Below, piece after piece: positions 1-5,137 of a stretch of 5,137 bases of DNA; within the stretch, counting starts at the first letter, position 1; each line of letters begins with the position of its first letter. The position numbers and the translations under genes are program-made. The notes beneath the pieces were generated by a model that had not been told where the DNA came from, did not search any database, and worked only from the letters and a program-made list of their open reading frames with translations. This DNA comes from Dokdonella_A sp035263065 (GTDB lineage Bacteria > Pseudomonadota > Gammaproteobacteria > Xanthomonadales > Rhodanobacteraceae), in contig DATFRS010000180.1 of assembly GCA_035263065.1 (NCBI GenBank), forward strand, positions 1-5,137. The letters run 5' to 3'.

Positions 1-156
1 AAGCCTTTCTCGGCACACTGAACGCGCCGGCTTCGTAACGTCGAATGGCACCCGCTGTTTCCGCGGCGAAAACGTGGAATTTCGCACGTCGATCATGTGG
101 CGCGTGCAACGCGACGTCGTGTCTCAAACACCTGCGCATCAGCGTTCTTCGGGCAG

Positions 157-172
157 CGGATCGGACGATCCG
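157..172 (+). promoter_or_regulatory. Small leader hairpin (6-bp stem, GGAC loop)
   Basis: The arms CGGATC (157-162) and GATCCG (167-172) are perfectly complementary around a four-base loop. No T-run follows, so it is not an intrinsic terminator. It lies seven bases before a second hairpin. It could be a structured part of the mRNA leader or a chance palindrome in GC-rich DNA. Confidence 0.3.
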
Positions 173-178
173 TGACGT

Positions 179-203
179 GCCCGGAGCCAAGGGAACTCCG
201 GGC
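179..203 (+). promoter_or_regulatory. Leader hairpin that may compete with a ribosome-binding-site hairpin
   Basis: GCCCGGAG (179-186) pairs perfectly over 8 bp with CTCCGGGC (196-203) around a nine-base loop. The right arm can instead pair over 6 bp (CTCCGG 196-201) with CCGGAG at 213-218, which contains the core of the Shine-Dalgarno site. The two pairings exclude each other, so the geometry would allow a translational on/off choice. The arrangement is seen in the sequence; regulation is inference. Short GC complementarities are common by chance in DNA of this composition. Confidence 0.3.
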
Positions 204-214
204 GATCCACCACC

Positions 215-221
215 GGAGGAG
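215..221 (+). promoter_or_regulatory. Ribosome binding site of the beta-helix protein gene
   Basis: GGAGGAG is a near-perfect Shine-Dalgarno sequence directly before the ATG at 224, with a slightly short spacer (AGAC after GGAGG). It fixes the start at 224 rather than at the internal ATG encoding Met15, where the hydrophobic signal sequence proper begins. The CCGGAG that overlaps it is also complementary to 196-201. Confidence 0.75.
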
Positions 222-223
222 AC

Positions 224-1639
224 ATGACGAAGCAAGGAATCTCGATTCACGTCCATGCGCAGCGGATGCGCCCCCTCGCAATGGCGCTCGCGGGAATCTG
301 CGCCGTGTCGGCATCGTTCGCCGATGCAGCCGTGCGAACGCCGGACCTGCACGACCTCGCCGCGCGCCTCGGCGCGACGATCCTTTCGGTACCGCCGGCG
401 CACGCCGACGCCGTCGTGAGCAACTGCGACGACAGCGGTCCCGGCAGCCTGCGCGACGCGGTCGCGAATGCGGCGACGGACGACGAGATCGATCTCTCGG
501 CGCTCACCTGCAGCCGCATCTCGCTGACCACCGGCGCGATCGTGATCCTGCAGAACAATCTCGCGTTCCAGGGGCCCGGTGTCGGCAACCTCACGATCGA
601 CGGCGGGCTCGCGAGCCAGGTGCTCTATCACGCCGGCGCCGGCACGCTGATCGTCAACGATCTTTCGATCGAGAAAGGATTCAACTATCGCAGCGATGGT
701 CCGGCGCTCGGCTCGTGCATCCACACGCAAGGCAACGTGCTCGCGACCAACGTGCACGTCAGCGCCTGCAACGCGGTCAGCGTCGGCTCGAATCCGGCGC
801 TCGGCGGCGCGATCTGGGCCGGCGGCATCGTGCAGCTCCAGAACAGCCGCGTCACGACGAGCGAAGCGCAGGCGGCCGGCAGCGGCTACGCGAGCGGCGG
901 CGGCATCTACGCGAACCAGGGCTTCGTCGGCATCTACTCGACGGTCGCTTACAACGTCGCGATCGGCCAGAGCGCGACGCCGTCGTTCGGCGGCGGCGTG
1001 TTCGCGCGCGGCGGATCGCTGGTCGTCGGCTCGACCGTGTCCGGCAACCAGTCGGCGCGCATGGGCGGTCTCGCGTTCGCCGACAACGGCGGCGCGACGT
1101 CGGCTCTCGTCAACAGCACCGTGTCGGGCAACACGGCGACGCTGATCGGCGGCGTCTATTCGCGCGGGCCGCTCAACATCTACAACAGCACGGTCGCTTT
1201 CAACACCTCGCACCAATGGACCGACGGCACGTCGTATTTCGGCGCCGGCGTTTTTGTCGGCGTCGGCGGCGAGATGGACAGCTCGATTCTCGCCAACAAC
1301 GTCAACGACGCCGCGCCGTTTCCGACGACCGATCTCACCGGCAAGCCGGGCTCGGGCTTCCTCGGCGGCCACAACAACGTGGGCCTGTGCGGCGTGCCGT
1401 GTCCGGTCGACACGTCGAACGACGATCCCGGCCTGCATCCGCTGGCCGACAACGGAGGCCTCACGCTGACGCACGTCCCGACGCCGGGCGTCTGGGACAC
1501 CTTCGGCGGCACGAATCCGCTCGGGCTCTTTTTCGATCAGCGGGGAGCGGGCTTCCCGCGCCTCTCGACCGGCGACTTCCCGGAGATCGGCGCGCTCCAG
1601 CTCAACTCGGACATCATCCTCGCGAACGGCTTCAACTGA
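224..1639 (+). CDS. Exported right-handed beta-helix, choice-of-anchor Q-type protein
   Basis: A 471-residue protein with no enzymatic motif that I can identify; likely a surface or extracellular structural/adhesive protein. The N-terminus looks like a Sec signal peptide: a basic, rather long n-region (to about residue 16), a hydrophobic core (PLAMALAGICAVSASF) and a probable cut near ADA-AV at 33-36. Residues 64-82 (VVSNCDDSGPGSLRDAV) match the CSLREA-like opening common in this family, followed by an LTTG...LAFQGPGVGNLTIDGG block (101-128). Residues about 130-360 are Gly/Asn/Ser-rich short turns of a parallel beta-helix, with recurring units such as STVSGN at 270-275 and 298-303 and STVAFN at 322-327. 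Residues 401-458 (DPGLHPLADNGGLTLTH, then DQRG, then EIGALQ) match the choice-of-anchor Q signature. The last ten residues, SDIILANGFN, form a separate tail. The start is set by GGAGGAG, and a strong terminator follows the stop. It converges on the S53 peptidase gene. The fold assignment is fairly sure; the biological role is unknown. Confidence 0.88.
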   Translation: MTKQGISIHVHAQRMRPLAMALAGICAVSASFADAAVRTPDLHDLAARLGATILSVPPAHADAVVSNCDDSGPGSLRDAVANAATDDEIDLSALTCSRISLTTGAIVILQNNLAFQGPGVGNLTIDGGLASQVLYHAGAGTLIVNDLSIEKGFNYRSDGPALGSCIHTQGNVLATNVHVSACNAVSVGSNPALGGAIWAGGIVQLQNSRVTTSEAQAAGSGYASGGGIYANQGFVGIYSTVAYNVAIGQSATPSFGGGVFARGGSLVVGSTVSGNQSARMGGLAFADNGGATSALVNSTVSGNTATLIGGVYSRGPLNIYNSTVAFNTSHQWTDGTSYFGAGVFVGVGGEMDSSILANNVNDAAPFPTTDLTGKPGSGFLGGHNNVGLCGVPCPVDTSNDDPGLHPLADNGGLTLTHVPTPGVWDTFGGTNPLGLFFDQRGAGFPRLSTGDFPEIGALQLNSDIILANGFN

Positions 1640-1658
1640 CGCCGTCGCGAAGCGTCAT

Positions 1659-1690
1659 GGCGCCGCGACGGCAACGTCGCGGCGCCTTTT
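1659..1690 (+). terminator. Intrinsic terminator between the convergent genes
   Basis: GGCGCCGCGACG (1659-1670) and CGTCGCGGCGCC (1675-1686) form a perfect 12-bp GC-rich stem closed by a GCAA tetraloop (GNRA class), followed at once by TTTT. It begins 20 bases after the stop of the beta-helix gene and is a textbook plus-strand terminator, though the T-run is short. On the minus strand the same stem is followed by ATGACG rather than T's, so for the S53 peptidase transcript it would be at best a U-poor hairpin. Part of the left arm can also pair with GCCGTCGCG at 1641-1649. Confidence 0.8.
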
Positions 1691-1693
1691 CAA

Positions 1694-4534
1694 TCACGGA
1701 CTGCAACCCGCAACGGCCGGCGAAACGCGCACGAGCGGGATCGAGCCCTGGCGTCCGCTGTTCGCACCGCCGGTGAAGTGGTACGTCAGCGTCGCGCCGG
1801 TGCAGCCGGTGAAGGCGATGCTCGCCGTGCCGACCTGCGTCGTCGTGACCGTGGCCGCGTGATCGAACACGCCGCCGCTGCTCTCGAAGATCGCGATGTT
1901 GCCGATCGTCGCGACGCCCGGCGTGTACGACGCCTGCATCGAATACCAGCGCTGGCTCGCTGCGCCGCCGATCTGCGCGCCGTTCAGCGCATAGGTGTAC
2001 CACGCGACGAACAGCGTGCCCCCAGTCGGATCGAGATCGAACAGGAGACCCTGGCCGCTCGTCGCCGGGTCGTACCACGCGCCCGACAGGAGATACGACG
2101 GCGGCGCCGGCGTGCCGCCGCTCGACGAGCAGGACACGTTCGAGCCGAGGCGCGTCAGCGGAATCGTGCCGTTGCGGCCGCTGCCGTCGCTGAAAGCGTA
2201 TTCGAGCGTGCCGTGCGTGCAGTCGCTGAACGCGAACGTCGCCTCGCCGACACTGGCGACGCCGACGTTCGGCGGCGCCGCGAAGTTGCCGCCTTCGGAG
2301 CGGTAGATCGGCATCGTCGCCGACGCGGCGCCGGAATCGACTTCGCCCTGCACGCTGTACCAGCGCTGGCCGCCGGCGGCGCTCGTATCGAACGTGAACC
2401 AGCCGCCGAACATCAGCCCGCGACCGGGGCCGTAGAAATCCGGCGCGACCTGCATGACGACGCCCTGGCCGCTCGTCGCCGGGTTGTACCATGCGCCGGT
2501 GAGGCCGACCTGATCGAGATCGAACGCGGCGCTCGATCCGCTCCAGCTCGCGACGAGATTCGCGGCGTCGACGGAGCCGAGGCCGGTCGCTTCGTCGTAG
2601 CCGGTGCCGACCATGTAGCCCGCGAGTCCGCCGGAAAGTCCGCTCGGTCCCGGCGTCGAGTTGTTGCACAGGCTCGGCGTCGCGAGCGTGCAGCCGGACA
2701 CGCCGCTCGACGCGACGGTCACGTCGTGGAACACGCCGTTGCCCGGGCTCTGCGCGAGCTGGTAGAGCCGCGGATTGAGATTGCCCTGCGCGCTGCCGGT
2801 CTTCTGGTTGAGGATCGCCGCGATGCCGGCGATGCCCGGCGCCGACGCCGACGTGCCGCCGCCCGCGATGAACGAGAACGAGCCGCTCGTCGCGACCACG
2901 CACGAGCCGTTCGCCGCGGCCATGCACGTGAAATAGCCTTCGTGCGTCGAGGCGTGCAGCGACACGTCGGGCGTGTAGCGGCCGTTCGCGCCCGGCACGC
3001 CGGGACCGGTCTGCCACGACGGCTTCGGCAGGTACGCGCTGATGCCGCCTCCCGACGACGCGAGCTGCGGCGTACCGTGGCTGTTGAGCGGCTCGTTCCA
3101 CGCGCCTTCGGGGATATAGCCGATCGCCGAGAGGAAATTCGCGGCGTTGGTCGAATGCCAGTACGCGGCCGGATTTTCCGAATCGGCGAACTCGGTGCCG
3201 CCGACGCAGGTGACGTACTGCGAGGAGCAGAGGATGTTCGTGCTCTTCGGCTCGCCGGGCTGCGGCGCCGAGTCGAGCGCCGCGCAGCCGGCGACGCCGG
3301 CGTCGCCCGACGCTACGAACACCGAGATGCCTTCGGCCGCGGCCTGCCCGAAGAAATCGTCGAGCGATTCGGCGACCGCGCGGCTGTTGTCGGCCTCGCA
3401 CGACGTGAAGCTGATGCTGAGCACCTTCGCCGGCGGCGGATCGTGGTCGATCGCGTAGTCGATCGCGATGTTGATGCCGTCGATGCTGTTGGTGTCGTCG
3501 CTGACGATGAGATCGATCGCCGCGCCCGGCGCGACGCTGCCGACGCGCTGCACGTCGAGCGTCGCCTCGGCCTGGTCGTTGAACGCGTCGCTCGGATTGC
3601 CGCAGGTCGACGACGACGTGTCGCTGCAGGTCGAGAGCGGCGAGCCGGGATCGGTGCCGTCCGGCGGAACCGTCACGACGGGATCGCTGCCGCTGACGCC
3701 GGCGAGGCTCTGGAAGTGGTCGATGTCCGGCTGGTAGACGCGCGCGCGGCCGACGACCGCGATGTGCTGACCGCTGCCGCGCAGGTTCTGCTGATAGAGC
3801 GGCGTCAGGTTGTAGATGACCGCGAAGTCGGCCGGGAAGATGTTGTACTGGCAATCCTGTCCCGCGCCGGGGCAGTACGTGCCCGCGGGCTCGGGCGATG
3901 CGGCACGGCTCTGCATCGGCGCCGTCAGGTGCAGCGACGGGCGGTAGCGCACGGTCTGGAGGCCCGCGATCGAGGCGACGGCGTCGGCGAACGCAGCGGG
4001 GATCTCGGCGTCGGACGCGTTCGCGATGCGCTTTTCGTTGCCGGTCTGGTAGTAGCGCAGCGCAGTCCGGAACGCCGCGGCGACCGCAGCCGCGCTGCCG
4101 CTGAAGCGGATGCGCGTGCGGCTGTTCGAGACCGAATCGACGCTGAGTCCCTGCGCGTGCAGCCAGCCCGAGATCGCATCGAGATCGTGCTCGGTCGCGC
4201 CGAAGCGCTCGCCGACTTCGCGCGGCGACAGCCACCGGTGATAGTTCGGCGACGCCGGATCCTGCTGCTCGCGGATCAGCTGCTCGAACGCCTGCTGCCG
4301 CTCGGGCGAGCGCTTGAGCACGACGCTGAGCTGCGTCAGCGGAAGATCGTCCGGCACGGCGCCGACGTCCTGTGCCGGCGAGATCCACGCGGCGCGCGGC
4401 TCGCCGAGGCTGATGCGCTTGTCGGGATCGACGTTCGCGACGATGCGGTCGTTCGACGGCGCGGTCGCGGCGGCGAGGGCGTGGCCGCACGCGAACACCG
4501 CGAGCGAGAGGAAGAACAACGGACGCTTCGACAT
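1694..4534 (-). CDS. Secreted S53 (sedolisin/kumamolisin-type) peptidase with two C-terminal repeats
   Basis: A 946-residue preproenzyme; family members are endopeptidases using a Ser-Glu-Asp triad, usually active at acid pH. Residues 1-21 are a Sec signal peptide (MSKRPLFFLSLAVFACGHALA). Residues about 40-200 are the pro-kumamolisin activation domain (LTQLSVVLKR, then YHRWLSPREVGERFG at 98-112), removed on maturation in the family. The catalytic domain spans about 230-665. It carries Glu323 and Asp327 in EATLDVQ, the oxyanion-hole Asp411 in ASGDAG, a SGGGIS motif at 494-499, the nucleophile Ser562 in GGTSASAP, and a calcium site (Asp604-Val605, Gly643, Gly645, Asp647 in GTGYDEATG). All key residues are present, so it should be active. 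Residues 677-802 and 815-944 are two copies of a GAWYxPATSGQG domain. The start at 4534 is preceded by AGGGAAG and gives the signal peptide; the frame stays open upstream to 5107, but there it lies antiframe inside the desaturase gene. Export is Sec-dependent; passage to the outside by type II secretion is inferred. It lies 71 bases after the desaturase gene. Confidence 0.95.
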   Translation of the reverse strand: MSKRPLFFLSLAVFACGHALAAATAPSNDRIVANVDPDKRISLGEPRAAWISPAQDVGAVPDDLPLTQLSVVLKRSPERQQAFEQLIREQQDPASPNYHRWLSPREVGERFGATEHDLDAISGWLHAQGLSVDSVSNSRTRIRFSGSAAAVAAAFRTALRYYQTGNEKRIANASDAEIPAAFADAVASIAGLQTVRYRPSLHLTAPMQSRAASPEPAGTYCPGAGQDCQYNIFPADFAVIYNLTPLYQQNLRGSGQHIAVVGRARVYQPDIDHFQSLAGVSGSDPVVTVPPDGTDPGSPLSTCSDTSSSTCGNPSDAFNDQAEATLDVQRVGSVAPGAAIDLIVSDDTNSIDGINIAIDYAIDHDPPPAKVLSISFTSCEADNSRAVAESLDDFFGQAAAEGISVFVASGDAGVAGCAALDSAPQPGEPKSTNILCSSQYVTCVGGTEFADSENPAAYWHSTNAANFLSAIGYIPEGAWNEPLNSHGTPQLASSGGGISAYLPKPSWQTGPGVPGANGRYTPDVSLHASTHEGYFTCMAAANGSCVVATSGSFSFIAGGGTSASAPGIAGIAAILNQKTGSAQGNLNPRLYQLAQSPGNGVFHDVTVASSGVSGCTLATPSLCNNSTPGPSGLSGGLAGYMVGTGYDEATGLGSVDAANLVASWSGSSAAFDLDQVGLTGAWYNPATSGQGVVMQVAPDFYGPGRGLMFGGWFTFDTSAAGGQRWYSVQGEVDSGAASATMPIYRSEGGNFAAPPNVGVASVGEATFAFSDCTHGTLEYAFSDGSGRNGTIPLTRLGSNVSCSSSGGTPAPPSYLLSGAWYDPATSGQGLLFDLDPTGGTLFVAWYTYALNGAQIGGAASQRWYSMQASYTPGVATIGNIAIFESSGGVFDHAATVTTTQVGTASIAFTGCTGATLTYHFTGGANSGRQGSIPLVRVSPAVAGCSP
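1703..2092 (-). repeat. C-terminal repeat domain, copy 2 (peptidase residues 815-944)
   Basis: Residues 815-829 (LLSGAWYDPATSGQG) open the copy. The landmarks then follow in the same order as in copy 1: GGTLFVAWYTY (838-848), QRWYSMQ (861-867), an IFESSGG stretch, FTGC (908-911), LTYHFTGG (916-923), GSIPLVRV (930-937) and a terminal Cys944. The pattern of beta-strands and Gly turns suggests a small beta-barrel or sandwich. It may act as a substrate-, surface- or polysaccharide-binding appendage, but no function can be assigned from sequence. It ends two residues before the protein's C-terminus. Confidence 0.8.
2129..2506 (-). repeat. C-terminal repeat domain, copy 1 (peptidase residues 677-802)
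   Basis: Residues 677-691 (GLTGAWYNPATSGQG) open the copy, followed by GLMFGGWFTFD (706-716), QRWYSVQG (723-730), IYRSEGG (743-749), FSDC (769-772), LEYAFSDG (777-784), GTIPLTRL (789-796) and Cys802. The order and spacing match copy 2 at a 138-residue offset at the start. It follows the peptidase's calcium-site region after a short Ser-rich linker (664-670), so it is an added domain rather than part of the S53 fold. Confidence 0.8.
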
Positions 4535-4605
4535 GGGCGGCTTCCCTGCAGTGACGGGCGAGGCGACGCGCGAACGCGCCGCGGTGAAGCGAGCCGGCGC
4601 GGCGC
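4535..4605 (-). other. Short gap between desaturase and peptidase genes
   Basis: These 71 GC-rich bases separate two genes on the same strand. On the minus strand, GGCGCG-TTCG-CGCGTC (six pairs including one G-T) could form a small hairpin, but no T-run follows, so no intrinsic terminator is present. No convincing promoter is visible either. Read-through from the desaturase gene into the peptidase gene is therefore possible but unproven. Confidence 0.4.
4541..4547 (-). promoter_or_regulatory. Ribosome binding site of the S53 peptidase gene
   Basis: Read on the minus strand, AGGGAAG sits six bases before the ATG at 4534. It is a moderate Shine-Dalgarno match and supports this start, which also gives a clean signal peptide. 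Confidence 0.55.
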
Positions 4606-5137
4606 TCAGACCGCGCCGCTCTCGCGCGGGTTCCCGATGGACGTGTAGCGCGGCGGCGCGCGGTCGAGGAATCCTAGCGCGTGGCACCAGCCCATGACGT
4701 GAACGCCTTTGGCGGCCTGCTCGTCGCGGATGCGGTCGCGCAGCTCGATCATGCGCGTCCAGTGCACCTTCGGGCGGTAGTGATGCTCGGCGTGGTAGCC
4801 GTTGTAGAGCCACGTCCAGTTGTAGAGTTTGTTGTACGTGCTGACGCCCCACGCGATCGGCGTGTCGGGATCGCCCTTGAAGTGCTCGTAGTAGCCGTTC
4901 AGCGACGACAGCGAGTGGCCGAAATAGTAGAACGGCACCAGCGCGAGGAACGCGCGCCAGTCGTAGGCGAGGCAGGCGAGATAGATCGCGACGACAGTCG
5001 CGATCTCGATGCGGATCCAGCGCGCGAGATGCGGGTGCTTTTCCTTGAGGCGCGTGTAGCACTCGCCGATGTCGTCGCGGAAGTAGCTGTAGAACGTGTA
5101 CGTCCACGGACTTTCCGGCTTGCCGTTCTCACCATGG
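4606..5137 (-). CDS. Membrane fatty-acid desaturase, C-terminal part (5' end outside window)
   Basis: The last 176 residues of an open frame that enters from the right edge (first full codon at 5136) and stops at 4606; no start is visible. The family inserts double bonds (or hydroxylates) acyl chains at a di-iron centre held by three His boxes in the inner membrane. Visible here are the third box, HAEHH (visible residues 115-119, positions 4780-4794), and an NGYYEH segment at 80-85 resembling the N-Y-x-E-H motif of alkane-monooxygenase/desaturase relatives. A hydrophobic stretch at about 45-78 (IEIATVVAIYLACLAYDWRA, then FLALVPFYYFGHSL) fits one or two membrane spans. The opening HGENGKPESPWTYTF resembles what follows the second His box, so that box and the first are probably just off the window. 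The GTG at 4938 would give a 110-residue protein, but the frame and the hydrophobic region continue well upstream, so it is not the start. Substrate and regiospecificity cannot be told. Confidence 0.85.
   Translation of the reverse strand, partial: HGENGKPESPWTYTFYSYFRDDIGECYTRLKEKHPHLARWIRIEIATVVAIYLACLAYDWRAFLALVPFYYFGHSLSSLNGYYEHFKGDPDTPIAWGVSTYNKLYNWTWLYNGYHAEHHYRPKVHWTRMIELRDRIRDEQAAKGVHVMGWCHALGFLDRAPPRYTSIGNPRESGAV

Larger units (their letters stand above)
1..223 (+). other. Leader / intergenic region upstream of the beta-helix gene
   Basis: No gene can be supported here. The reading frame beginning at position 3 reaches a TAA at 36-38 (visible end ...GTLNAPAS), and another frame stays open from the left edge to a TGA at 172-174. 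Either could be the tail of a gene lying off the window, but so few residues cannot decide it. The ATG at 45 opens a 60-codon frame that overlaps the next gene's start; it has no recognisable domain and I regard it as chance. No convincing -35/-10 pair was found. What the region does hold is two short inverted repeats (157-172 and 179-203) and the ribosome binding site at 215-221, so it is probably mostly 5' untranslated leader. Confidence 0.5.

Noticed and set aside
58..76. Interrupted palindrome TTTCCGCGGCGAAA as a possible operator
   Set aside because: The symmetry is imperfect and centred on CCGCGG, a likely chance word at this GC content. There is no promoter beside it to regulate.
45..227. 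A 60-codon plus-strand open frame in the leader
   Set aside because: It has no ribosome binding site or recognisable motif, and it overlaps the well-supported start at 224.
97..1776. A 559-codon plus-strand open frame overlapping the beta-helix gene
   Set aside because: It is Arg-rich and low in complexity, with no domain, as expected for an off-frame shadow in high-GC DNA. The frame starting at 224 has the ribosome binding site, signal peptide and family motifs.
1632..4490. A 952-codon minus-strand open frame in another register
   Set aside because: It is Arg-rich shadow translation of the S53 gene and has no recognisable feature.
1778..4648. A 956-codon plus-strand open frame antisense to the peptidase
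   Set aside because: It is composed almost wholly of Arg, Ala, Asp, Val and Gly without motifs, which is typical of the strand opposite a GC-biased gene. The minus-strand frame carries all the S53 catalytic residues.
4314..4697. A 127-codon plus-strand open frame spanning the desaturase-peptidase gap
   Set aside because: It is antisense to two well-supported genes, has no domain and is compositionally a shadow.
4535..5107. A 191-residue N-terminal extension of the peptidase frame
   Set aside because: The extension is Arg/His/Leu-rich nonsense lying out of register across the real desaturase frame. The Met at 4534 gives a signal peptide and has a ribosome binding site.
1..5137. A search for a new multi-gene system, CRISPR array, mobile element or tRNA/rRNA
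   Set aside because: Only three genes are present and all fall into recognisable families. No direct-repeat array, insertion-sequence ends, transposase or structured RNA gene was seen.

Overview
The window is GC-rich throughout, with strong G/C preference at third codon positions, and reads as ordinary chromosomal DNA of a Gram-negative proteobacterium. Three features suggest Xanthomonadales/Rhodanobacteraceae-like Gammaproteobacteria: a 'choice-of-anchor Q'-type beta-helix protein ending in an ...ANGFN tail, an S53 (sedolisin/kumamolisin) peptidase with C-terminal GxWYxPATSGQG repeats, and a membrane fatty-acid desaturase. That placement is inferred from remembered family resemblance and was not tested by any search.

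Layout, left to right. Positions 1-223 are a non-coding leader with no convincing gene. It holds two small hairpins and a good Shine-Dalgarno site. Positions 224-1639 (+) encode a 471-aa exported protein predicted to fold as a right-handed parallel beta-helix. Positions 1640-1693 are a 54-base gap between convergent genes, with a perfect 12-bp GNRA-loop hairpin followed by TTTT, a strong intrinsic terminator for the plus-strand gene. Positions 1694-4534 (-) encode a 946-aa secreted S53 serine-carboxyl peptidase with signal peptide, pro-domain, complete catalytic residues and two tandem C-terminal repeats. Positions 4535-4605 are a short gap. Positions 4606-5137 (-) carry the C-terminal part of a membrane fatty-acid desaturase that runs off the right edge.

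The two complete genes both encode Sec-exported proteins and converge on the shared terminator. The desaturase and the peptidase share a strand 71 bases apart and could be co-transcribed, but nothing links their functions. I found no mobile element, CRISPR array, tRNA or rRNA, and no clear new defence or biosynthetic system. The points most worth a second look are the tandem domain on the peptidase with its Cys pattern, the C-terminal tail of the beta-helix protein, and a leader whose possible structures compete for the ribosome binding site.
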